Positions 14,757-23,654 of a stretch of DNA of 25,287 bases are shown piece after piece. Source of the stretch: an uncultured Clostridia bacterium (GTDB taxonomy: Bacteria; Bacillota; Clostridia; UMGS1810); assembly GCA_905210855.1 (NCBI GenBank), contig CAJLYL010000020.1:1-25287 (forward strand), read 5' to 3'. A program made the position numbers and the translations under genes. Below the pieces are notes generated by a model, which ran no database searches, was not told the origin of the DNA, and saw only the letters and a list, made by a program, of their open reading frames with translations. Position 1 is the stretch's first letter, and the number at the start of each line of letters is the position of its first letter.

Positions 14757-15929
14757 ATGTATAAGATGCAAAAAGAATGTATTGCAATGCTTCTGGCAGG
14801 CGGTCAGGGAAGCAGACTGAAAGTTTTGACCGAGAACACGGCTAAACCGGCGGTGCCGTTTGGCGGCAAATACCGCATTATCGATTTTCCGCTGTCAAAC
14901 TGCGTAAAATCCGATATAGACACAGTCGGCATAATGACCCAATATCAGCCGCTGGAGCTTAACGCATACATCGGCAACGGCGCTCCGTGGGGTCTGAGCC
15001 GCAATTTCGGCGGCGTACACATCCTGCCCCCATACGCCAAGAGCGACAACAGCGAATGGTACAAAGGTACCGCAAATGCAATCTATCAGAACATAAGCTT
15101 CATCGATATGTACAACCCCAAGTATGTTCTCGTGCTCTCGGGAGACCACATTTACAAGGCAGATTATTCCGAGATGCTCTCTTTCCACAAGGATAAAAAC
15201 GCCGAGTGCACCATAGCGGTGCTCGATGTGCCGCTTGAAGAGGCGTCACGTTTCGGCATAATGAATACCAGAGATGACGACTCCATTTATGAGTTTGAAG
15301 AAAAACCGGCACACCCCAAGAGCACCAAGGCCTCTATGGGCGTGTACCTCTTCACCTGGGAAGTGCTGCGCAAGTATCTTGTGGAGGACGAGGCAAACCC
15401 CGATTCGTCAAACGACTTCGGCAAGGACGTCATCCCCAAGATGCTCTCGGACGGTAGGTCAATGTTCGCCTATCCTTTCAGGGGCTACTGGAAGGATGTC
15501 GGCACTATCCGCAGCCTGTGGGAGGCAAACATGGATTTGCTCGACCCCGATGTGCCGCTTGAGCTGAAAGACCCCGATTTCAAGATATATGCGCGAAACT
15601 ACGCAAAACCGGCGACCTTCGTTTCGTCCGCCGCAAAGACGAACAACTCCCTCATAGCCGAGGGCTGCACCATCCGCGGCGAGATTGACAACTCCGTCAT
15701 ATCCACCGGCTGCACGGTCGGCGAGGGCGCGGTAATCCGCCACAGCGTAATCATGCCCGACGTCACCGTCAAGGACGGCGCGGTGATAGAATACGCCATC
15801 ATAGGCGAGGAGTGCACCATAGGAGTGGGCGCAAAGGTCGGTACTCCGTGCAGCGGAGACAACGCAAACAAGGAGATTTGCGTTGTGGGCAAGGGCAGAG
15901 AAATATCAGACGGAAAAGTTATAGAATAA
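14757..15929 (+). CDS. glgC: Glucose-1-phosphate adenylyltransferase, catalytic subunit
   Basis: 390 residues. It makes ADP-glucose from ATP and glucose-1-phosphate, the committed step of glycogen synthesis. The nucleotide-binding loop is LLAGGQGSRL (12-21) with AKPAVPFGGKYR behind it. The catalytic Asp is D130 in SGDHIY, the sugar-phosphate Lys is in FEEKP (180-184), and GYWKDVGT (243-250) is typical. Residues ~285-385 form a left-handed beta-helix with hexapeptide repeats. All catalytic residues are present, unlike in GlgD. The ATG at 14757 follows AAGGAGG (14741-14747). It is 15 bases upstream of glgD; GlgC and GlgD are expected to form a mixed tetramer. Confidence 0.96.
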   Translation: MYKMQKECIAMLLAGGQGSRLKVLTENTAKPAVPFGGKYRIIDFPLSNCVKSDIDTVGIMTQYQPLELNAYIGNGAPWGLSRNFGGVHILPPYAKSDNSEWYKGTANAIYQNISFIDMYNPKYVLVLSGDHIYKADYSEMLSFHKDKNAECTIAVLDVPLEEASRFGIMNTRDDDSIYEFEEKPAHPKSTKASMGVYLFTWEVLRKYLVEDEANPDSSNDFGKDVIPKMLSDGRSMFAYPFRGYWKDVGTIRSLWEANMDLLDPDVPLELKDPDFKIYARNYAKPATFVSSAAKTNNSLIAEGCTIRGEIDNSVISTGCTVGEGAVIRHSVIMPDVTVKDGAVIEYAIIGEECTIGVGAKVGTPCSGDNANKEICVVGKGREISDGKVIE

Positions 15930-15944
15930 AGGGGTGCGGCTATT

Positions 15945-17063
15945 ATGAAAATGAGCGGAATTATTTTTTCAAACATCTATGATTCTACAATGGGTGAGCT
16001 GACAGCCCACCGAACTATGGCGTCTGTGCCTTTCGGCGGCAGATACCGCTTTGTGGATTTTGTTTTGTCAAATATGGTAAACTCAAACATAAATCACATA
16101 GGCATCATCACAAAATACAATTACCAGTCGCTTATGGATCACATCGGCTCGGGAGTCGAGTGGGATTTGGGCGGCAAGAACTCCAACCTGTATATCCTGC
16201 CGCCATTCGGCACGGGTTTGACAAATGTGTACCGCGGCAACCTGGAGGCACTCAGCAACGCTGTCACCTTCCTTAACGCCGCAAAGCCGGATTACGTGCT
16301 CATGTGCGACGCTACGGTCATATGCAGCATAGACTACGAGCTGGCGCTTAAGTCGCACATAGATTCCGGCGCGGATGTAACGGTCATCGCCAACGATAAG
16401 ATAGATTCCTACGAGTGCGGCGACAGCGATTTTGTGGTAAAGGCGGATGACGACGGAACAGTCACCGACCTTGCCATAGGCTATATGCTCGAGGGCAAGC
16501 CGCTTGTGGGCATGGGTATGTTCATCATCGGGCGCAAGGCGCTCATCAACATAATCAACAACTATGTGTCGCGCGGCAGATACAGTTTTGAAAAAGACTA
16601 TCTGCTCACACGCTTCAATGATGATTCCATAAAGATAAACGCCTACAAATTTGACGGTGCGGTTCTGCGTAACCACAACACCGTGGCGTATTTCAAGAAC
16701 AATTTCAAGCTGATGGACGAGGGCATCCGCAAGGATATCTTCAAGCCGGATGCACCCATCCACACCAAGGTGCGCGACGAAGCGCCGTCATACTATCACG
16801 ACGGCAGCATCGTAAGCGGCGCACTTGTGGCAGACGGCTGCAACATCTACGGCAAGGTGGAGAACTCCATCCTCTTCCGCGATGTGGTTGTGGAAAAAGG
16901 CGCAGTTGTGCGCAACTCCATAGTTATGCAAGGCTCGCGCATAGGCGCGGGCGCGACCATAAACTATGCCATCATAGACAAGGACGTAACCATCTCCCCC
17001 TCGGCAATCCTCAAGGGCGCGTCAAGCGTTCCCGTGGTTGTGCGCAAGGGCGAAACGGTGTGA
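15945..17063 (+). CDS. glgD: GlgD, non-catalytic/regulatory subunit of ADP-glucose pyrophosphorylase
   Basis: 372 residues, homologous to GlgC along its whole length (RTMASVPFGGRYRFVDFVLSN, GSGVEWDLGG, C-terminal beta-helix). The GGxGxRL loop is missing: the N-terminus runs SGIIFSNIYDSTMGELTAHR. The catalytic SGD is replaced by CDATV. This is normal for GlgD of Firmicutes, which raises the activity of GlgC in a heterotetramer. The ATG at 15945 follows AAAGGGG (15928-15934). It sits between glgC and glgA (31 bases apart). Confidence 0.95.
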   Translation: MKMSGIIFSNIYDSTMGELTAHRTMASVPFGGRYRFVDFVLSNMVNSNINHIGIITKYNYQSLMDHIGSGVEWDLGGKNSNLYILPPFGTGLTNVYRGNLEALSNAVTFLNAAKPDYVLMCDATVICSIDYELALKSHIDSGADVTVIANDKIDSYECGDSDFVVKADDDGTVTDLAIGYMLEGKPLVGMGMFIIGRKALINIINNYVSRGRYSFEKDYLLTRFNDDSIKINAYKFDGAVLRNHNTVAYFKNNFKLMDEGIRKDIFKPDAPIHTKVRDEAPSYYHDGSIVSGALVADGCNIYGKVENSILFRDVVVEKGAVVRNSIVMQGSRIGAGATINYAIIDKDVTISPSAILKGASSVPVVVRKGETV

Positions 17064-17094
17064 CACAAATACAATTTGAAAGGTATGAAAACCA

Positions 17095-18564
17095 ATGAAG
17101 ATATTATTTGCAGCAGGCGAATCAGCGCCGTTTATAAAATCCGGCGGTCTCGGCGATGTTGCCGGTGCGCTGCCTCCGGAGCTTAACCGCATAAAGGGCA
17201 ACGAAGTGTGCGTCATTCTGCCGTACTACGGCAAGGTGAAATTCGGCACGGCGGCAGACGCAGAGTTTGTCACGAGCTTTTATATGCCGCTTGCATGGCG
17301 CAGCGTGTATGTGGGAGTATTCAAAAAGACGATAAAGGGCGGCGGAGCCGGCAAAAACAAGCGCCCCGACCTGACATATTATTTCATAGACAACGAATAC
17401 TATTTCTGCCGCGGCGACGCCCCCTACGGCTACAATGACGACGGAGAGAGATTTGCGTTTTTCTCCAAAGCGGTGCTCGAGGCGATAAATCACATAGATT
17501 TTTGTCCCGACATAATCCACTGCAACGACTGGCAGACGGGTTTTGTGCCGCTGCTGCTTAAGGCGCTCTACGGATACAGCGCACGGCATGAACACATAAA
17601 AACAGTGTTCACCATACACAACATAGAATATCAGGGCAAGGCAGAGCCGGATTTCCTCTCCGAGGTGCTTGGTGTGGACGAGGGCTGGCGCAACGCAGCA
17701 ACGTTTGACGGCATGATTAACGCGCTCAAATGCGCCATAGTGCTCGCCGACAAGATAACCACCGTATCCGACACCTATTCGCACGAGCTGAGCTACGCAT
17801 ATTTTGCATACGGGCTGGAGAACATACTTTCCGAGAACCGCTACAAAACGTGCGGCATAGTCAACGGCATAGACACAAAGCTGTTCAACCCCGAGACGGA
17901 CAAGACAATCCCCTACAACTTCAAGCCGACAGACCTTGGCGGCAAGGACGGCTGCAAAGAGAATCTTCAGCGCAGCATGGGACTGCCGGTGAGGGGAGAT
18001 GTGCCCGTGGTTGCGATGATATCGCGCCTTGTGGGGCACAAGGGATTTGAGCTTGTGGAGCGCGTGGCAGGCGACCTTGTGAGCATGGACATTCAGCTTA
18101 TCGTGCTCGGCACGGGCGACAGGCGATATGAAGATTTATTCAACTTCCTGGCATACAATCATCCGGACAAGGTTGCCGCGCGCATAACCTTTGACGCGGC
18201 GCTTGCCAACAGGATTTACGCCGGAGCGGACTTTTTCCTCATGCCGTCCAAGAGCGAGCCGTGCGGTCTGTCTCAGCTGATTGCCATGCGCTACGGCACA
18301 GTGCCGATAGTGCGCGAGACGGGCGGACTGGTGGACACTGTGCCGCCGATAAACACCGCAACCCTCGAGGGCAGAGGTTTCACTTTCAAGGCATTCAATG
18401 CGCACGATATGCTCGACGCGGTGCGCCGCGCGGCGGATTTTTACCGCGACAGAGAAAGGCTTGACAAATTCAGAGCAAACATCATGCGCTACGACAGCAG
18501 CTGGAGAGTGCCTGCGGAGCTGTATAACGGAATATATAAGGAACTGACGGGGCAGGAAGGGTGA
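17095..18564 (+). CDS. glgA: Glycogen synthase (ADP-glucose, GT5)
   Basis: 489 residues. It elongates alpha-1,4-glucan from ADP-glucose. The N-terminal motif KSGGLGDVAGALP (15-27) binds the donor diphosphate. FTIHNIEYQG and VSDTYSHEL are typical GT5 blocks. The C-terminal retaining-GT motif is SKSEPCGLSQ with E388, followed by GTVPIVRETGGLVDTV. The length matches the family. The ATG at 17095 follows AAAGG (17079-17083). It ends the compact glgC-glgD-glgA block; the 622-base gap downstream is full of repeats, so glgP may depend on read-through or its own signal. Confidence 0.96.
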   Translation: MKILFAAGESAPFIKSGGLGDVAGALPPELNRIKGNEVCVILPYYGKVKFGTAADAEFVTSFYMPLAWRSVYVGVFKKTIKGGGAGKNKRPDLTYYFIDNEYYFCRGDAPYGYNDDGERFAFFSKAVLEAINHIDFCPDIIHCNDWQTGFVPLLLKALYGYSARHEHIKTVFTIHNIEYQGKAEPDFLSEVLGVDEGWRNAATFDGMINALKCAIVLADKITTVSDTYSHELSYAYFAYGLENILSENRYKTCGIVNGIDTKLFNPETDKTIPYNFKPTDLGGKDGCKENLQRSMGLPVRGDVPVVAMISRLVGHKGFELVERVAGDLVSMDIQLIVLGTGDRRYEDLFNFLAYNHPDKVAARITFDAALANRIYAGADFFLMPSKSEPCGLSQLIAMRYGTVPIVRETGGLVDTVPPINTATLEGRGFTFKAFNAHDMLDAVRRAADFYRDRERLDKFRANIMRYDSSWRVPAELYNGIYKELTGQEG

Positions 18565-18595
18565 GCGCGGAGAATTAAACTGTGTATCGGATCGT

Positions 18596-18785
18596 GGCAT
18601 ATGTTATGTATCTGCTCGACACGCGACGGCGTCGAAACAAGCCGCGCATCGTGCACTGCAAATCGGAGATTTACAGCTTACTCGCTTTGCTGTTTCTCCT
18701 TTTTCCCAAAATAGCACGCTGCGCTACCACTATTTTGGGAACCCTGAGATAGCTGTGGATCTCGCTGACACACAACATATTCCCC
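18596..18785. repeat. Nested inverted-repeat element downstream of glgA (MITE-like)
   Basis: The outer ends (GCATATGTTATGTATCTGC near 18598 and CGCTGACACACAACATATTC near 18763) pair imperfectly over about 20 bases. Inside are TCGAC-ACGCGACGGC-GTCGA (about 18617-18637), GGAGATTTACAGC against GCTGTTTCTCC (18665-18699) and a perfect 12-bp stem TTCCCAAAATAG (18703-18714)/CTATTTTGGGAA (18730-18741). No T tract follows any stem. The stacked palindromes look like a miniature element and not a terminator. No gene is seen between glgA and glgP. Confidence 0.5.
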
Positions 18786-18816
18786 GAGCCTTTACATAAA
18801 ATCTGAGTTTGGCGGT

Positions 18817-18840
18817 AGGGGTCGATGCCCACATCGACCC
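18817..18840. repeat. Short palindromic intergenic repeat, copy 2
   Basis: AGGGGTCGATGCCC followed by ACATCGACCC; nearly identical to the copy at 5325-5350. It is the better palindrome of the two (GGGTCGATG against CATCGACCC). Confidence 0.65.
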
Positions 18841-18933
18841 GCAAATTACGCACAAATAAACACTCATCCGTCGGCGGAATACCTTCGCCACACTAAAAAT
18901 ACAATACACCCCTCACCTTTGTGCGAAATTTGT

Positions 18934-19069
18934 GCCCTTGCGCAAGGCTCCCCTGTGCAAGGGCGACGGTTGCCGTTGGCAACCGTTTATCGCCGACCGA
19001 ACCGGCAGGTGAGAAAGGGACCGCGTTAGCGGCGGAGGGATTCAAGCGCCGACCGAGGCGGAGCCGAGA
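18934..19069. repeat. Palindromic clostridial repeat upstream of glgP
   Basis: Three hairpins in a row: GCCCTTGC (18934-18941) with GCAAGGGC (18957-18964); ACGGTTGCC-GTT-GGCAACCGT (18966-18986), a perfect 9-bp stem; and CCGC-GTTA-GCGG (19021-19032) followed by GGAGGGATTC. The last part matches the flank of the repeat at the start of the window. It ends directly against the 46-bp palindrome. Confidence 0.65.
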
Positions 19070-19115
19070 CCTCATTCAGAAAGTTTTATTAATTAATAAA
19101 ACTTTCTGAATGAGG
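19070..19115. repeat. Perfect 46-bp palindrome upstream of glgP
   Basis: Arms 19070-19092 and 19093-19115 are exact reverse complements with no loop. The left arm starts CCTCATTCAGAAAG and ends TTTTATTAA. It lies 71 bases before the glgP start. A perfect palindrome this long can extrude as a cruciform or fold in RNA. It is related to the AT-rich palindromes at 16-47 and 14507-14542 (arms starting TTCA; GTTTTATTAA shared with the first). Confidence 0.9.
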
Positions 19116-19186
19116 GGATGTAAAATCATCCTGTCCCCCCTCGTCCCCATATGCAAAAGAATACTCAACCGAAAGGAATGATCATA

Positions 19187-21598
19187 TTGAAAATTGATAA
19201 GAAAAAAGCACTTGCGCTCATGGAGGAACACAACCGCAAATACTTCGGCTGTGCCCTCAAGGACGCAACCAAACAACAGGTTTATCAGACAATCTGCTAC
19301 ATCATCAGAGACCTGCTGATAGACAAAAACATGGAGTTCTCCAAAAAAGAGAATGAAAAAGGCGACAAACACGTGTACTACATGAGCATGGAGTTCCTCG
19401 TGGGCACATCACTGCACAACAACCTGTACAACCTGTGCATAGAAGAACCTTTTGCTGACGCGCTCAAGAGCGTGGGCGTTGATATTCACGACATCTATGC
19501 CATAGAGCCGGACGCAGGCCTCGGCAACGGCGGTCTGGGCAGACTGGCGTCGTGCTACATGGATTCGTTTACATCTCTCGGCATACCGGCAACCGGCTAT
19601 TCCATCAGATACGAATTCGGCATATTCAAGCAGAAGATAATCGACGGCTGGCAGATGGAATTCCCCGACGACTGGCTCAACCTCGGCGATGTGTGGCTGA
19701 TGGCGCGCACCGACGAATCCGTTGAAGTAAAATTCGGCGGCTATGTTGAGGAGAGCACAGATGAAAACGGCTATCACGCCGAGCTGAAAAATTACAGCAG
19801 CGTAATCGCCGTGCCATACGATATGTTCATCTCCGGTTACGACACACCGGCAGTGAACAAACTGGTGCTCTGGAGTGCAAAATCGCCCAAGAACCTTGAC
19901 ATGGCGGCGTTCTCGCGCGGCGATTATGCAAAAGCTCTGGAGGAGAACAACAAAGCCGAGGTCATATCCAAGGTGCTCTATCCGGCGGATGACCACATCG
20001 AGGGCAAAATTCTGCGTATCAAACAGCAGTATTTCTTTGTGAGCGCGTCACTGCAAACGATTCTCGCAAAGCATTTCAAAAAATATTCCACACTGGACAA
20101 CCTTGCCGACAAGGTATCCGTCCACATCAACGACACTCATCCGGCGCTGTGTGTGCCCGAGCTGATGAGACTGCTCATGGACGAATACGGTTACGGCTGG
20201 GATGACGCGTGGGAGATCGCTCAAAAGACCCTCTCCTACACCAACCACACCGTCATGAGCGAAGCGCTCGAGAGATGGTCGGAAGGTATGTTCCGCGAGC
20301 AGCTGCCGCGAATCTATCAGATAGTTGCCGAGATTAACCGCCGTCTGCTGCTCAAGCTGAACGAGATTTACCCGGGCGACTACGCAAAGATTGACTACAT
20401 GGCAGTTATCGCAAACGGCGAGGTGCGCATGGCAAACCTCTGCCTGGCTTGCTGCCACATGATAAACGGCGTGTCCAAGCTGCACACAGAGATTCTTGTT
20501 GACAGTATCTTCCGCGATTACTACAACATCGACAAGAGCCGTTTCATCAACGTGACAAACGGCATTGCATACCGCCGCTGGCTGTGCCAGTCCAACCCCG
20601 GACTTACATCGCTGCTCTCCGAGCTTATCGGCGACGGTTTCAAAAAGGACAGCACCGAGCTTGAAAAATTTCTTAAATATCACGACGACCCCGAGGTGCT
20701 CAAGCGGCTGAAAAAGATTAAATACGACAACAAACTGCGCCTGTGCGACTACATCTCGGGTGCAAACGGCGTAAATGTAGACCCGAATTCCATATTCGAC
20801 GTACAGATAAAGCGTCTGCACGAATACAAACGCCAGCTGCTCAATGTACTGCAGATTCTGCATATGTACAGGATGATTAAGGAGAACCCGAACCTTGACA
20901 TACCGCCGCGCACATTCATCTTTGCGGCAAAGGCTTCGGCAGGATATTTCATGGCAAAGCAGATTATCCGCCTCATCATAGCGGTGTCGAACACTATTAA
21001 CTCCGACCCCGTTGTCCGCGACAAGATAAAAGTCGTGTTCATTGAGGACTACAAGGTTTCGCTTGCCGAGATAATCATCCCTGCGGCGGACATCTCGGAG
21101 CAGATATCCATTGCCGGCAAAGAGGCGTCCGGCACAAGCAACATGAAGCTGATGATTAACGGTGCGGTTACCCTCGGTACGCTCGACGGCGCAAACGTCG
21201 AGATTGCGGAGCAGGTGGGCGACGACAACATATTCATCTTCGGCATGAAAGCGGACGAGGTGGAAGCGCTGTGGAGACGCGGCTATTCTCCGCTGGAATA
21301 TCTGCGCGCAAGTGCAGATTTGAAGGCGGTTGTGGATATGCTCACATCAAATGTGCTCGGCGCACGTTTTGACGACATTGCAAAATCTCTGCTCACAAAC
21401 GCTTACGGCGTGGCGGACGCATACATGAATCTTGCCGACTTCGATTCTTATGTAAAGGCGCAGGAGCTTGTGTCCGAGACATACAAGGACGAGCGCAAGT
21501 TTATGAATATGTCGCTCACGAACATTGCCAAGGCAGGCATATTCTCTGCCGACCGCTCAATTACCGAGTACGCAAAGAATATCTGGCATTGCAGATAA
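19187..21598 (+). CDS. glgP: Glycogen/maltodextrin phosphorylase
   Basis: 803 residues from the TTG at 19187, nine bases after AAAGGA (19172-19177). Readings from ATG 19151 or 19178 have no ribosome-binding site at usable distance. It releases glucose-1-phosphate from chain ends of glycogen, using PLP. GNGGLGRLASCYMDS in the N-terminal part and the PLP block EASGTSNMKLMINGAVTLGT with the Schiff-base Lys at K654 are diagnostic; HINDTHPAL and KRLHEYKRQLLN are further family blocks. The length matches bacterial GlgP. It stands after a 622-base repeat-filled gap. With glgC/D/A/B it completes the make-and-break cycle of the polymer. Confidence 0.96.
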   Translation: MKIDKKKALALMEEHNRKYFGCALKDATKQQVYQTICYIIRDLLIDKNMEFSKKENEKGDKHVYYMSMEFLVGTSLHNNLYNLCIEEPFADALKSVGVDIHDIYAIEPDAGLGNGGLGRLASCYMDSFTSLGIPATGYSIRYEFGIFKQKIIDGWQMEFPDDWLNLGDVWLMARTDESVEVKFGGYVEESTDENGYHAELKNYSSVIAVPYDMFISGYDTPAVNKLVLWSAKSPKNLDMAAFSRGDYAKALEENNKAEVISKVLYPADDHIEGKILRIKQQYFFVSASLQTILAKHFKKYSTLDNLADKVSVHINDTHPALCVPELMRLLMDEYGYGWDDAWEIAQKTLSYTNHTVMSEALERWSEGMFREQLPRIYQIVAEINRRLLLKLNEIYPGDYAKIDYMAVIANGEVRMANLCLACCHMINGVSKLHTEILVDSIFRDYYNIDKSRFINVTNGIAYRRWLCQSNPGLTSLLSELIGDGFKKDSTELEKFLKYHDDPEVLKRLKKIKYDNKLRLCDYISGANGVNVDPNSIFDVQIKRLHEYKRQLLNVLQILHMYRMIKENPNLDIPPRTFIFAAKASAGYFMAKQIIRLIIAVSNTINSDPVVRDKIKVVFIEDYKVSLAEIIIPAADISEQISIAGKEASGTSNMKLMINGAVTLGTLDGANVEIAEQVGDDNIFIFGMKADEVEALWRRGYSPLEYLRASADLKAVVDMLTSNVLGARFDDIAKSLLTNAYGVADAYMNLADFDSYVKAQELVSETYKDERKFMNMSLTNIAKAGIFSADRSITEYAKNIWHCR

Positions 21599-21666
21599 CG
21601 GAAAATATAATTCGGTTTTCAAAATAAAATACACACCCTCGCCTTTGCATAAATTTGTGTTGCGCA

Positions 21667-21716
21667 AAAGGCTTCTCCTTGAGGAGAAGCTCCGCCGCAA
21701 GGCGGTGATGAGGTGT
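21667..21716. repeat. Half copy of the glgB-glgC repeat between glgP and the GH13 gene
   Basis: AAAGGCTTCTCCTTGAGGAG-type palindrome followed by CCGCC-GCAA-GGCGG (21692-21705) and TGATGAGGTGT. The first 20 bases are identical to 14479-14498. It sits in the 180-base gap; no terminator with a T tract is seen. Confidence 0.7.
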
Positions 21717-21778
21717 ACGAACCGATGACCCCATCGCACCGAAAAAACCAACACTAAACACAACCGCAGGTGAATCAT

Positions 21779-23608
21779 ATGCGAATACTATATGACAGCA
21801 AAAACCCAAAATTCAAACAGCCTTTCGGCTGCATAAAACAAGATGAGGAATGTACACTTAACCTGTACATTCCTTCGTCATGCATGACGACCCATGTATC
21901 CGTGGAATTTGACACGGATTCGGGTCACTGCGCGTCGTTTCTCATGACCATGACATCATCGGACGGCGGCTACGATGTATACACAGGCACATTCTCGCTC
22001 GCCGAGACTAATCTGTATTTCTACTATTTCCGCATAACCACGCGTGACGGCGCTTTCGACCTGTTTAAGCAAGGCGAGCACGACACAAATATCAGCGAGG
22101 GCGGCAAATGGCAGCTTACCTGTTACCCAAAGGACGGTTACACCGAAAACGACTTTGCCGGCAGGGTGATGTATCAGATTTTTCCCGACAGATTTTTCCG
22201 CGAGAATGAACCCATGCCAGAGGACAAGCTGCAACCCTACTATGTGCACACCGATGTGCACGACTGTCCGGAATACCGCCCCAACAGCGAGGGCAAAATC
22301 CTCAATAACGACTTTTTCGGCGGAAATCTGCGCGGCATAGAGCAGAAAATCGGCTATCTGAAATCCCTCGGCGTGTCCGTGATATATCTCAACCCGATTT
22401 TCATGGCATTCTCAAACCACCGCTACGATACCTGCAACTACATGAAGATTGATCCCCTGCTGGGCACGGAGGAAGATTTTGTGTCGCTGTGCAAGACCGC
22501 ACACGATTCTGATATCAGAATAATCCTCGACGGCGTTTTCTCGCACACGGGGTCGGACAGCATATATTTTGACAAGGATAACATCTTCGGCGGCGGCGCA
22601 TACAACGATCCGGAATCGCCGTACCGCAAGTGGTATCGGTTTGACAGCAGCCCTATCGGATATGAATCGTGGTGGGGCATAGAGACCCTGCCGTGCGTTG
22701 ACGAGATGTGTCCGGAATACCTTGAATACATCATCACGGGCGAGGACAGCGTGGTGCGCCACTGGCTGCGCATGGGCGCAGACGGTTTCCGCCTTGACGT
22801 GGCGGACGAGCTGCCGGACGCTTTTATCAAGCTGCTGCACGAAACCGTGCACGCAGAAAAACCAAACTCGGTTGTGATAGGTGAGGTGTGGGAAGACGCG
22901 TCCAATAAGACGGCATATGATATCAGAAGAAGATATTTCTCCGACGCGGAGCTTGACTCTGTGATGAACTACCCGTTTATGCAGGCAATCATCGCGCTGG
23001 CGCGCGAACAGACGGGCGCGGCAGACTTTGCCGCGGCGGTGATGACCATTGCGGAAAACTACCCCGAGCCGGTGCTCCACAGGCTGATGAACAGTCTGTC
23101 CACGCACGACACGGCAAGGGTGATGACGGTGCTGTCCGGCGCGGACATGGGCATGGCGCGCGATGCAAAGGCGCACTATGTCATGACGGACGAGGAGACG
23201 AGGAGGGCGCACACGCGCCTAATGCTCTGCATAATGCTCCAGTTCGTCCTGCCCGGCTGTCCGTGCATATATTACGGAGACGAAATCGGCATGGAGGGAT
23301 TTGAAGACCCGTTTAACCGCCGATATTTTGATTGGGATAAGGACGGCGGCGCGATAACGGCGTTTGTCAGACAGATGTCTCAGCTGAAAAACAGCAGCGC
23401 GGCACTGCGCCGCGGCAGCGTGAGCGTGACTGCGGACGACGCGGTGCTCACCGTTGAGCGCAGGCTGAATGACGAAACCGTGCGCGCGGTGATTAACACC
23501 GGCGATATGCCGTACACCCTGACTGCAAAAAATCCCTTTGCGCTCCACCTCGCCACCACCGCAGGAGATTATGTTGTTTTGCAGAAACAGGGGTTTGCGG
23601 TTATTTAG
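21779..23608 (+). CDS. GH13 alpha-glucan hydrolase, neopullulanase/cyclomaltodextrinase-like
   Basis: 609 residues from the ATG at 21779, preceded by AGGTG (21768-21772); an in-frame GTG at 21770 overlaps that site and is less likely. An N-terminal beta-rich domain (about 1-115) precedes the barrel. Motifs are DGVFSHTG (region I), GFRLDVADE with nucleophile D340, IGEVWED with acid/base E369, and LSTHDTARV with H443-D444. YQIFPDRF and FSNHRYDTCNYMKIDP are typical of the neopullulanase/maltogenic-amylase subgroup. It should hydrolyse maltodextrins, cyclodextrin-like or branched glucans, intracellularly, since no signal peptide is seen. Its place after glgP suggests processing of limit dextrins. 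The exact linkage preference cannot be told. Confidence 0.88.
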   Translation: MRILYDSKNPKFKQPFGCIKQDEECTLNLYIPSSCMTTHVSVEFDTDSGHCASFLMTMTSSDGGYDVYTGTFSLAETNLYFYYFRITTRDGAFDLFKQGEHDTNISEGGKWQLTCYPKDGYTENDFAGRVMYQIFPDRFFRENEPMPEDKLQPYYVHTDVHDCPEYRPNSEGKILNNDFFGGNLRGIEQKIGYLKSLGVSVIYLNPIFMAFSNHRYDTCNYMKIDPLLGTEEDFVSLCKTAHDSDIRIILDGVFSHTGSDSIYFDKDNIFGGGAYNDPESPYRKWYRFDSSPIGYESWWGIETLPCVDEMCPEYLEYIITGEDSVVRHWLRMGADGFRLDVADELPDAFIKLLHETVHAEKPNSVVIGEVWEDASNKTAYDIRRRYFSDAELDSVMNYPFMQAIIALAREQTGAADFAAAVMTIAENYPEPVLHRLMNSLSTHDTARVMTVLSGADMGMARDAKAHYVMTDEETRRAHTRLMLCIMLQFVLPGCPCIYYGDEIGMEGFEDPFNRRYFDWDKDGGAITAFVRQMSQLKNSSAALRRGSVSVTADDAVLTVERRLNDETVRAVINTGDMPYTLTAKNPFALHLATTAGDYVVLQKQGFAVI

Positions 23609-23629
23609 CCTTCTCCTTGAGGAGAAGCC
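23609..23629. repeat. Short copy of the TTCTCCTTGAGGAGAA repeat at the GH13 stop
   Basis: CCTTCTCCTTGAGGAGAAGC begins immediately after the GH13 stop codon TAG (23606-23608). It is the third site with this palindrome in the glycogen region. It lies between the GH13 gene and the truncated transporter and may mark the breakpoint. Confidence 0.7.
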
Positions 23630-23654
23630 AATTTATACAACAAAGAACAAGGTC

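Noticed and set aside
18703..18741. 12-bp perfect stem as the glgA terminator
   Set aside because: It is 140 bases past the stop, has no T tract on either strand, and is nested in a larger inverted-repeat element.
19151..19186. GlgP start at ATG 19151 or 19178
   Set aside because: Neither has a ribosome-binding site at usable distance; the TTG at 19187 follows AAAGGA by nine bases and matches family N-termini.
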